13,503 nt of DNA. Origin: Bacteroidales bacterium. Lineage in GTDB: Bacteria > Bacteroidota > Bacteroidia > Bacteroidales > UBA932. Both the position numbers and the translations under genes were made by a program. The notes beneath the pieces are model-generated. The model did not search any database and had not been told where the DNA came from. It worked only from the letters and a program-made list of their open reading frames with translations. Position 1 is the first letter of the stretch. Each line of letters opens with the position of its first letter. The stretch covers positions 9,402-22,904 of the forward strand of contig JABUTP010000011.1 of assembly GCA_021443625.1 (NCBI GenBank). The letters are read 5' to 3'. Shown here in pieces: positions 6,360-13,391 of this stretch.

Positions 6360-8513
6360 ATGAAAAGGGGCTTTACAAGATTTGCGACTCTGGTTGTCTC
6401 AGCAGCGGTGATGCTGGGCGCAGTCTCGTCGTGCGGCACAACACGAAGCCTCGGAGAGGATGACTATATTCTCAAGAAGAACACCATCCGCATACTGAAT
6501 TCCACCTCATACCCAGCCGGTTCCCTTTCGGGTTACCTCAAGCAGGAGGAAAACCGTAGCAAGCTGTTCGGCAGCGTCCGGCGCCGCACCCCCGTCCTGC
6601 TCAACGACGACCTCATCGGACCGAGTTGCAACGATATGCTGCGGCACATCGAATACACCGGCTATTACGGCTCGACCATCGACACAACGGTCATACGGCG
6701 CAACCACAAGGCAAAGGTGTTCTACAACATCAATCTCGGCCGCCAGATTCCCATCAAATCGACCGAATTCATTGTGGAAGACAGCCGCGTCCGCCGTCTC
6801 CTCGATACCGACACCGCCCCCATCACCGTCAAGCCGGGAATGATGCTGTCGGAGGAGATGCTCGACGCCCAGTCCGAACAGCTTGCCCAGCACCTGCGCA
6901 ACAACGGCTTTTACGGATTCTCCAAGAACTACCTTTTCCACTACGCCGACACCACTACGGTGCCGGACTCGGTGCTGCTCCGCGTCGAACTCAAGAACCG
7001 CACCCGCAACGAGCCAGAGAACGTTTATACGCCCCACCGGCAATACACTATAAGGGACATCAGGACTGATTACCCCCCGAGACTCCGATTGCGGGATGAT
7101 TTCCTGCAGGGAATCAACCCTCTGCACCAGGGGGAGATTTACAGTGAGGAAGCGGTCGGCACCGCCTATCGTAAATTCACTTCGCTGAGGCTGTTCAACA
7201 CAGTCAACATAAACATGACCCCCGCCGACTCCACGGAAGTCGATTGCCGCATCAGCCTCACCCCCTCCCGCCTCCAGAGTTATACGGTAAATATGGAGGC
7301 CTCCACCAATTCCACCGGACTGATTGGACTCAGCCCCTCCGTATCGTACAACCATCTCAACCTGTTCGGCGGCGGGGAAAACCTTTCGCTCGGTTTCAGA
7401 GGCAATTTCCAGTTCAAGATAAAGGACCCCGCCCGCAGCAACGAGTTCGCCATTTCCAGCGCTCTCACTTTCCCCAAGATGCTGCTTATTCCCGGAAACT
7501 GGAAAACTCATCCCACCATTCCTTCGACCGAGATAGCGCTGAGCTACAACTACCAGAACAGGCCCGAATACACCCGCAACATCCTGTCATCGTCGTTCGG
7601 CTACATCTGGAGCACCAACACCCGGCTGAGTTCGCAACTGAACCCCATCCTGCTCAGCATCACCAAGATGTTCGACATGGACCCGTCGTTCTACGAGAAC
7701 CTCACCAGCAGTTACCTGCGATATCAGTACCAGGACCATTTCGACCTCGGTGCAAGCGCCACTTTCTACTACACTACCAACCCCAAGGTCATGCCCAAGG
7801 AGTCGTATTTCTATATGAGATATGACGTATCTGCAGCCGGAGACGTCCTCTCCCTTGCAGGAAACGTTTTCGGCTCAATATTCCCCACCAACTCAAACGG
7901 GGAGCGGCTCATCTGGAACATCCCCTTCTCACAATATTTCCGCAACCAGATCACCCTCGTGGAGACATTGCGGTTCGGCAAGGAACAGCAATATGCCCTG
8001 GCCGGACGTTTCTTGGGAGGCATAGGGCTTGCGCACGGCAATTCCCACAGTCTGCCACTGGAGCAGATGTTCTATGCGGGCGGAGCCAACTCGATGCGAG
8101 GCTGGCAATCGCGTACGGTGGGACCCGGCAAATCGCCGCTGGATTCCACATTCGCCATTTTCAACCAGACAGGCGATATGCGTCTGGAGGCCAACATAGA
8201 GTTCCGTTTCCCTCTGGGACGCAAACTGCAGGGTGTGTTGTTTACAGATGTGGGAAACGTGTGGAACCTTCCAAAAAAGGGAATGGAAAATGACGCCGCC
8301 TATCAGTTGTCGGTCTTTTCCCTCAAGACTCTGGCTGAATCCACCGCCGTCTCGTGGGGCACCGGCGCCCGTCTCGATTTCGGCATTCTGCTGGTTAGGA
8401 TTGACCTTGGTCTGAAGGCTTACGACCCCTGCCAAGGCAAATGGCTGACGCCCAAGGAGTGGTTGTCACCCCAGGGGTACGCCCTCCATCTCGGCATCGG
8501 ATATCCGTTCTAA
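6360..8513 (+). CDS. tamL: Outer-membrane Omp85-family lipoprotein TamL (BamA/TamA-like)
   Basis: TamL is the Bacteroidetes lipoprotein form of TamA, an Omp85 barrel that helps insert or export outer-membrane components with TamB. The protein has 717 residues. Its signal MKRGFTRFATLVVSAAVM ends in lipobox V-S-S-C (C25), followed by GTTRSLGEDDYIL, a typical TamL mature start. Residues about 55-305 look like POTRA-type repeats (for example around GYYGSTIDTTV, MLDAQSEQLAQHLRNNGFYG and SEEAVGTAYRKFTSLRLFN). Residues about 305-717 are the 16-strand barrel with the Omp85 loop-6 signature GGANSMRGW (R580-G581-W582) and a C-terminal aromatic strand ending GYPF. The ATG at 6360 was chosen over a TTG at 6351 because it gives a clean lipoprotein signal. 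A tamB gene, commonly the next gene, is absent; the following gene is convergent. Confidence 0.9.
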   Translation: MKRGFTRFATLVVSAAVMLGAVSSCGTTRSLGEDDYILKKNTIRILNSTSYPAGSLSGYLKQEENRSKLFGSVRRRTPVLLNDDLIGPSCNDMLRHIEYTGYYGSTIDTTVIRRNHKAKVFYNINLGRQIPIKSTEFIVEDSRVRRLLDTDTAPITVKPGMMLSEEMLDAQSEQLAQHLRNNGFYGFSKNYLFHYADTTTVPDSVLLRVELKNRTRNEPENVYTPHRQYTIRDIRTDYPPRLRLRDDFLQGINPLHQGEIYSEEAVGTAYRKFTSLRLFNTVNINMTPADSTEVDCRISLTPSRLQSYTVNMEASTNSTGLIGLSPSVSYNHLNLFGGGENLSLGFRGNFQFKIKDPARSNEFAISSALTFPKMLLIPGNWKTHPTIPSTEIALSYNYQNRPEYTRNILSSSFGYIWSTNTRLSSQLNPILLSITKMFDMDPSFYENLTSSYLRYQYQDHFDLGASATFYYTTNPKVMPKESYFYMRYDVSAAGDVLSLAGNVFGSIFPTNSNGERLIWNIPFSQYFRNQITLVETLRFGKEQQYALAGRFLGGIGLAHGNSHSLPLEQMFYAGGANSMRGWQSRTVGPGKSPLDSTFAIFNQTGDMRLEANIEFRFPLGRKLQGVLFTDVGNVWNLPKKGMENDAAYQLSVFSLKTLAESTAVSWGTGARLDFGILLVRIDLGLKAYDPCQGKWLTPKEWLSPQGYALHLGIGYPF

Positions 8514-8537
8514 CCCGCCAAGGTTCTTAGAAGCCGC

Positions 8538-9719
8538 TTAAGCCAGAATCGCATCGGTAAGTTTGTCGAGTGCGGGAATGTCGGAAGGTTTCATTCTGGA
8601 CATAATGGTTACCACGGGTTCCACTATCTCCATATTTTTCATGGATGCGAGCATCTCCTTCATGGCCGCAGCCGCAGTGGGGGCCCAGGAACCGTTTTCA
8701 ATGAGGGCCACGCGCTTGTTCTGACAAGCCTTGATTTTCATATGGTAGAGGAGGTCGTGCATCGGGGGGAACACTCCGGCATCGTAACTGCTGGCGGCAA
8801 GCACCAGTCTGCCATAGCGGAACACATCCTCCAACACTTCCGAAACGTCGCTTCTGCAGAGGTCGAAAACGACCACTTTGGGGCATCCTTTCTCGATGAG
8901 CATCTCCCTGACCTTGTCTGCCACAGCGGCCGTTCCGCCGTGGATAGAGGCGTAGAGCAGCACCACTCCCGCCGACTCGGTGCCGTAACTGCTCCAGATG
9001 TCGTAAAGCTTGATATATTGGGCGAGGTCATTCTGAAGGACGGGGCCGTGGAGGGCGCAAATCCTCTCGACATCAAGAGCCGCAAGCTTCTTGAGCACGC
9101 ACTGCACCGGAGCGCCGTATTTGCCGCAGATGTTGAAGTAGTAGCGGCGGGCTTCGCAGGCCCAGTCATCGTCTTCGGCATCGGTGAATCCGCATTTCGA
9201 CAATGCGCCGAACTTGCCGAATCCGTCTGCGGAGAAGATGGTCTTTATCTCCGGAACGTAGGTCATCATAACCTCCGGCCAGTGGACCATAGGGGCAAGT
9301 GTAAAGCAGAGAGTCAGCCCTCCGAGCCCGATGGTGTCCCCTTCTCCCACTGTCCTGATTTCCGCAGCGGGCATTTCCGCAAAGAAGTTCTGCAGCATCT
9401 TCTGCGCCTTGGCGGTGGTAACGATGGTCACGGCGGGATAACGCTTCACAACCTCGTCTATCAGAGCCGAATGATCAGGCTCCATATGTTGTACCACGAG
9501 ATAATCGGGGGTGCGTCCGGCAAGCCCCTCCTCAAGGTTGGCCAGCCATTCGTCCCCCTTGCGGGCATCGGCGGTATCCATAACGGCAATTTTCTCACCC
9601 AACAGAAGGTAAGAGTTGTAGGACATTCCGTCCGGTACCGGATACTGGTTTTCAAAAAGGTCGATGTCGGTGTCATCCACACCGATGTAAATGAGTTTGT
9701 CGGTAATTTTCTTTATCAT
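8538..9719 (-). CDS. fprA: Flavodiiron protein (A-type flavoprotein; O2/NO reductase)
   Basis: Flavodiiron proteins reduce O2 to water and/or NO to N2O in the cytoplasm of anaerobes, taking electrons through FMN. The protein has 393 residues, the usual size. The metallo-beta-lactamase-like domain (1-245) keeps every di-iron ligand: H78-x-E80-x-D82-H83, H146 (in VHWPE), D165 (in FSADGFG) and H224 (in LHGPV). The flavodoxin domain (about 250-393) begins GVVLLYASIHGGTAA, the FMN phosphate loop. No rubredoxin or flavin-reductase domain is attached, so an external electron donor is needed. The ATG at 9719-9717 was chosen over an upstream TTG at 9752 that would overlap the previous gene. It is the last gene of a three-gene operon, 5 nt after the HD-MsrA gene. 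Whether O2 or NO is preferred cannot be told from the sequence. Confidence 0.94.
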   Translation of the reverse strand: MIKKITDKLIYIGVDDTDIDLFENQYPVPDGMSYNSYLLLGEKIAVMDTADARKGDEWLANLEEGLAGRTPDYLVVQHMEPDHSALIDEVVKRYPAVTIVTTAKAQKMLQNFFAEMPAAEIRTVGEGDTIGLGGLTLCFTLAPMVHWPEVMMTYVPEIKTIFSADGFGKFGALSKCGFTDAEDDDWACEARRYYFNICGKYGAPVQCVLKKLAALDVERICALHGPVLQNDLAQYIKLYDIWSSYGTESAGVVLLYASIHGGTAAVADKVREMLIEKGCPKVVVFDLCRSDVSEVLEDVFRYGRLVLAASSYDAGVFPPMHDLLYHMKIKACQNKRVALIENGSWAPTAAAAMKEMLASMKNMEIVEPVVTIMSRMKPSDIPALDKLTDAILA

Positions 9720-9724
9720 AACGT

Positions 9725-10663
9725 TCAAAATTTCTTTTCCCAAATATGGCAATAGGGCTGTCCACCCACTTTGTCGTAGTAGTTCTGGTGCCCCTCTGCG
9801 GCTGGATAGAACTCTCCGAGCCGATGCAGTTGCGTTTCCACGGCATACCCGCGGCTGCGCAGGTCGTCAATCACTTCCCGTGCAGTCTGCATCTGCCCGT
9901 CGTCGCAGTAAAATACGGCGCTCTGATATTGCGGCCCCTCATCGGGCCCCACCCCACCCGTCTGCCCGGGGTCGTGTATCTCAAAGAAATAACGGCACAG
10001 CGCAAGGTAATCGGTCTCCAGGGGGTCATACACCACCGCCACCGACTCGAGATGGGACGATTTTCGGGAACGCACATCTTCGTATGTGGGCTCCCCGAAC
10101 GCGTCATCTCCGGCAAAACCGGCCACCGCCCTGACAACACCCTTGCGGGAGGCAAACCTGTGCTGAGCCCCCCAGAAACAGCCGCAGGCGAACACGGCCA
10201 GCCGCTCCCCCTCACCCAACTGCAACTGCGGCACCTTCTTAAGATTGAGATATGCCGGCTCGAGAATCCGCCACGCGGGGGTATATTTCTCCAACCTTGC
10301 GGCGTGGTTGACCGAACGGGACATATTGTGCCGCATATCCTCGTATTTGATTGTAATTGCCAGCGGGTTGCCGGAAGCAATCACATCCCGAACATAGTCG
10401 ATATAAGGGACTGCGCTGTCGTGGGTAAGGAGTTTCACCGCTTCTATGATATGCTCCGGGATTCCCTCCCGCCGCATATCTTCCGCCGTCACGTCCGTAT
10501 CCTCGAGCACATCGTGCAGGAAGGCGACGCACCGTTCGTCGTCGGTCTCGCACCAGAGGGCCACCTGCATCGGATGGAGAATATAGGCCTCCCCCGCGGG
10601 ATCCTTCTGCCCCGCGTGGGCTCTGACCGCTATGGAAAGCGCTTTCTCCAGAATATTCTCCAT
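9725..10663 (-). CDS. msrA: Fusion of an HD hydrolase (MESH1/SpoT-like) with peptide-methionine (S)-S-oxide reductase MsrA
   Basis: This is one uninterrupted 312-residue frame holding two enzymes. Residues 1 to about 143 are a MESH1/SpoT-type HD hydrolase: AHAGQKDPAGEAYILHP (H30), FLHDVLEDT (H50, D51, E54, D55) and KYEDMRHN (D109), so the metal and catalytic positions are kept. Such domains hydrolyse (p)ppGpp, and animal MESH1 also acts on NADPH; the substrate here is unknown. Residues about 153-312 are MsrA, which reduces the S-epimer of methionine sulfoxide: nucleophile C162 in GCFWG, Y194 in PTYEDV, E206 in SHLE, D231 in EIHDPGQ and the GPQYQSA motif. C305 near the C-terminus (PYCHIWEKKF) may be the resolving cysteine. 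The ATG at 10663 lies 2 nt after the TSCPD gene stop. The open frame continues upstream to 10831, but only over that gene in another frame. Confidence 0.9.
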   Translation of the reverse strand: MENILEKALSIAVRAHAGQKDPAGEAYILHPMQVALWCETDDERCVAFLHDVLEDTDVTAEDMRREGIPEHIIEAVKLLTHDSAVPYIDYVRDVIASGNPLAITIKYEDMRHNMSRSVNHAARLEKYTPAWRILEPAYLNLKKVPQLQLGEGERLAVFACGCFWGAQHRFASRKGVVRAVAGFAGDDAFGEPTYEDVRSRKSSHLESVAVVYDPLETDYLALCRYFFEIHDPGQTGGVGPDEGPQYQSAVFYCDDGQMQTAREVIDDLRSRGYAVETQLHRLGEFYPAAEGHQNYYDKVGGQPYCHIWEKKF

Positions 10664-10665
10664 AA

Positions 10666-10932
10666 CTATTCGGTTTCCGGCTTTTCGATGGCCATAATGA
10701 GGGCGGCAGCCAGCTGGTCGGGGCACGAGGTCCCCTTGCTGCCGCACTTTATTCCTTTGAGGCGGGCAATGACTTCCTCTGCCCCAAGCCCGCACACGAG
10801 TCTGCCGATTCCCTGGGTATTGCCGTGGCATCCTCCCACAAAACTGCAGGATCTGACCACGTTGTTGTCGTCCAAATCTATAATTATCTGCTTGGAGCAG
10901 GTTCCGCAGGTGTTGTATTCAATGTGCTTCAT
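10666..10932 (-). CDS. Small TSCPD-domain protein (TIGR03905-like)
   Basis: The protein has 88 residues and resembles the free-standing TSCPD family, which is named for this motif (T68-S69-C70-P71-D72 here, in TSCPDQLA). TSCPD domains also occur at the C-terminus of B12-dependent ribonucleotide reductases. It is rich in cysteine: C9-x2-C12, C29, C35, C47, C63 and C70, with GGCHGN around C35, suggesting metal binding or redox chemistry. The family's biochemical role is, as far as I know, not established. It is the first gene of the operon with the HD-MsrA fusion (gap 2 nt) and the flavodiiron protein, which points to a redox or oxidative-stress link by inference. The ATG at 10932 is well supported. 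Confidence 0.88.
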   Translation of the reverse strand: MKHIEYNTCGTCSKQIIIDLDDNNVVRSCSFVGGCHGNTQGIGRLVCGLGAEEVIARLKGIKCGSKGTSCPDQLAAALIMAIEKPETE

Positions 10933-10981
10933 AAGACTTACTTGTCCGAAAGATTGAATCTGGAGACAGCCAAATGTTTTT

Positions 10982-11011
10982 CAAACTTACAGGACTCAAC
11001 CTACAAAGTTA
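10982..11011 (-). promoter_or_regulatory. Tandem -7-like boxes before the TSCPD/HD-MsrA/flavodiiron operon
   Basis: Two exact TAnnTTTG boxes lie on the minus strand: TAACTTTG (11011 to 11004) and TAAGTTTG (10989 to 10982), 22 nt apart. They would give leaders of roughly 65 and 45 nt for the TSCPD gene. Neither has a perfect TTTG 19-21 nt upstream, so which one is used is open. Two boxes may mean two promoters or an additional activator. Confidence 0.42.
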
Positions 11012-11024
11012 ATTCGATTTTTGA

Positions 11025-11032
11025 TAAATTTG
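11025..11032 (+). promoter_or_regulatory. Likely -7 box for the GH78 gene
   Basis: TAAATTTG is an exact TAnnTTTG box ending 21 nt before the ATG at 11054, so the leader would be about 15-18 nt. No clear TTTG lies 19-21 nt upstream, which is compatible with a weak or activator-dependent promoter. It lies back to back with the boxes of the facing operon. Confidence 0.4.
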
Positions 11033-11053
11033 TAAGACCAAACCCATTTTACC

Positions 11054-13342
11054 ATGAAAAGAAATCTCCGCCTTTCCTTTGCAGCGCTAGTGGCCGTTAT
11101 GTTGCTCCCCTGCTGCGCCAAAGCCCCTGAAGTGAATCCCGCAGCAGACGGTTCCGCGCCCAACCTTACCAAAGAGGCAAGTGCAACCCTTGAGCGTTCC
11201 TCAATGGATTCAGCGTTGCCGGTATGGGCGGAAGGGCGCGAGTCGGAATACAATCTCGATTTGGCTTTCCGCGCCACAGTGCGTTCCAACGGCCGCCAGA
11301 GAGCCAAAGTCCGCCTCACCGCACAGAACAGTTACCGGCTCAAGGTGAACGGTGAGTTCGTGGCGCACGGTCCCTGCGTCGCCGCCCACGACTGGTTCCG
11401 CATAGACGAATATGACATCACCGCCCACCTCAAAAAGGGAGAAAACGTGGTTGCGATAGAGGTTGTGGCATACAATGACCCCGGTTATTCTTTTGCCGAC
11501 GGACCCGGATTCCTTGCCGCGGAGGTCATCCTGCAGCACCGCGTCGCCGCCGCTACCGGAGCCGTGAGCGGCAAAAGGGGCAAACGGATTGTCCCCTTCA
11601 GGGCATACGAACTTAAAACCAAGCGTCAGGATGTTCCCCGCTACAGCCTGCAGCGCCCTGCACTCGAGGTTTACGACCTTACGTCAGATTACGACAAATG
11701 GTGCAGCGATCCTTCGTGGGATGCCCCCGACAAGGAGGTTGCCCTCACCGTCCAGACCGAAAAGCAATATCTTCCCCGTCACGTACTGCAGCCCAAGTTT
11801 GACATTGTGGAAGCGGAGGCGCTAAGCGACACTATGTTCCATTTTCAGGGGAACAAATGCGGCTTTCTCGGGGCCGTGGTAAAGGTTTCCGAGCCGACGG
11901 AACTCACCTTGGCCTTTGAAGAACTACTCTACCCCACTCCCGACAGGAAATTCCGCGAACTCTGGAAAAACCAGTCGAAGGCGGTCTTCAACCTGCAGCC
12001 GGGGGAATACACCATTGAAACAATGGAACCCTATGCGATGCAGTATGTCGATTGCATTGCCGACAGGCCGGGCGTGGAAGTGGAGAAGGTTTATATAAGG
12101 GAATATGTGGGCAGCGATGCCCTCCGTGCACAGTTCGAGTGTTCCGACCCCAGGGTCAATGCCCTGTTCGAAGCCGCCCGCGAGACCCACCGCCAGAATG
12201 CCCTCGACATTTTCATCGACTGCCCCCACCGCGAACGCGGGGGATGGCTGGGAGACAGTTATTTCTCGGCCCGTGCGGCAATGGCCTTCAGCGGCCGGAC
12301 CCGCGTGGAGGACAACTTCTTTCAGAATTTCCTGATACGCGACACCTTCCCCAACGCCCCTCAGGGGATGATTCCGATGCTCTATCCGGGGGACGACCTG
12401 TTCGGTCCCTCATATATCCCCAACTGGGCAATGTGGTTCATTCTGGAACTTGAGGAATACGCCACCCGCCGCGGTCATCCCGAAGTGCTGGAGGCGGCCA
12501 GAAGCAAGGTTTACTCGCTGTGCGAGTTCTTTGAACAATATCTCAATGAATACGGGCTGCTCGAGAACCTCAGCAGTTGGGTGTTTGTGGAATGGTCCCA
12601 CGCCAACGACCTGGTGCAGGACGTGAACTTCCCCACAAATATGCTCTATGCCGAGATGCTGGACGCCATAGGGCGAATGTACCACGACTCCGACCTCACC
12701 GACCGGGCCGCCATTCTGCGGCACACCATAAGGGAGTGGAGCTACAACGGAGAGTTCTTCGAAGACAATGCCGTAAGGGGTGACAACGGAGTCCTGAAAA
12801 GCACCGGCGAATGCACCGAAGTATGCCAGTATTACGCATTCTTCTCCAACACCGCAGCGCCTGATACCCATCCAGAATTATGGAAAAAGATAGTTGAGGA
12901 ATTCACTCCAGACCGCACCGCACGCGGAGCGTATCCCGAGATTTGGCCCGCCAACGTATGGCCCGGCTGTTTTCTCCGTTACGAAATCCTGAGTCGGAGA
13001 GGTCTTTCAAAGCAACTGATGAACGAGATCGTGGCCACGTTCTATCCCATGACACTTATGACCACCACCCTGTGGGAAAACCTCGACATCAGTGCAAGTT
13101 GCGACCACGGCTTCGGAGCAACCCTGGCCTTCATCTTCTTCAGGGATATTCTCGGAGTCCGTGACATAGACCTTGAAGAGCGCAAGGTGCTGATAAGTAT
13201 GAAAGACTTCGGCCTCGAATGGTGCCGCGGCACCATCCCCGTCGGCGATGGGAACATCGAATTCCAATGGGCCCTCAAACCCGACGGCTACTTCGACTAC
13301 ACAATCTCCGTCCCCGAAGGCTTCATCTTCGAGGAACTCTGA
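11054..13342 (+). CDS. Exported GH78-type alpha-L-rhamnosidase-like glycoside hydrolase
   Basis: GH78 enzymes remove alpha-L-rhamnose from pectins, plant glycosides or bacterial polysaccharides by inversion. The protein has 762 residues. Residues 1-21 are a signal sequence ending L-P-C-C, an atypical lipobox; signal peptidase I cleavage after AKA is possible instead. Residues about 65-160 form a lectin-like beta-sandwich (SYRLKVNGEFVAHGP, WFRIDEYDITAHLKKGEN). From about 360 the (alpha/alpha)6 catalytic barrel begins (CSDPRVNALFEAARETHRQN), with the GH78 motif DCPHRERGGWLGD. This supplies D389, E394 and D401, spaced exactly as D567/E572/D579 of Bacillus RhaB. E675 in TTLWEN matches its E841. 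A C-terminal beta-domain follows. No SusC/SusD or other carbohydrate gene is next to it. Family is fairly sure; the sugar released is an inference. Confidence 0.82.
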   Translation: MKRNLRLSFAALVAVMLLPCCAKAPEVNPAADGSAPNLTKEASATLERSSMDSALPVWAEGRESEYNLDLAFRATVRSNGRQRAKVRLTAQNSYRLKVNGEFVAHGPCVAAHDWFRIDEYDITAHLKKGENVVAIEVVAYNDPGYSFADGPGFLAAEVILQHRVAAATGAVSGKRGKRIVPFRAYELKTKRQDVPRYSLQRPALEVYDLTSDYDKWCSDPSWDAPDKEVALTVQTEKQYLPRHVLQPKFDIVEAEALSDTMFHFQGNKCGFLGAVVKVSEPTELTLAFEELLYPTPDRKFRELWKNQSKAVFNLQPGEYTIETMEPYAMQYVDCIADRPGVEVEKVYIREYVGSDALRAQFECSDPRVNALFEAARETHRQNALDIFIDCPHRERGGWLGDSYFSARAAMAFSGRTRVEDNFFQNFLIRDTFPNAPQGMIPMLYPGDDLFGPSYIPNWAMWFILELEEYATRRGHPEVLEAARSKVYSLCEFFEQYLNEYGLLENLSSWVFVEWSHANDLVQDVNFPTNMLYAEMLDAIGRMYHDSDLTDRAAILRHTIREWSYNGEFFEDNAVRGDNGVLKSTGECTEVCQYYAFFSNTAAPDTHPELWKKIVEEFTPDRTARGAYPEIWPANVWPGCFLRYEILSRRGLSKQLMNEIVATFYPMTLMTTTLWENLDISASCDHGFGATLAFIFFRDILGVRDIDLEERKVLISMKDFGLEWCRGTIPVGDGNIEFQWALKPDGYFDYTISVPEGFIFEEL

Positions 13343-13391
13343 GCCGGAGGGGCAGAGTCTCAAGTGAGAGAACACATTCGGTAGTGGTTCA
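13343..13391. other. Short non-coding stretch after the GH78 gene
   Basis: No coding sequence is supported here. A small inverted repeat TCTCA-AG-TGAGA lies near 13358-13369, without a following T-run, so it is not a convincing terminator. Confidence 0.3.

Noticed and set aside
6507..7511. Minus-strand open frame (334 codons) inside tamL
   Set aside because: TamL in the other strand has a signal, POTRA repeats and the Omp85 signature; the antisense product has no recognisable motif.
8514..8537. Possible bidirectional terminator between tamL and the flavodiiron gene
   Set aside because: The GGTTCTTAGAAGCC segment forms only a short, imperfect stem and there is no T-run on either strand.
8742..9755. 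Plus-strand open frame (337 codons) over the flavodiiron gene
   Set aside because: The opposite strand encodes a protein with every di-iron ligand in place; the antisense frame shows no family features.
10664..10831. N-terminal extension of the HD-MsrA frame by 56 codons
   Set aside because: It overlaps the TSCPD gene in another frame and is rich in Arg, Pro and Gly without a domain. The ATG at 10663 gives a normal HD-domain start 2 nt after the TSCPD stop.
9746..10957. Plus-strand open frame (403 codons) over the HD-MsrA and TSCPD genes
   Set aside because: It is the longest shadow frame in the window but is antisense to two well-supported genes and has no recognisable domain.
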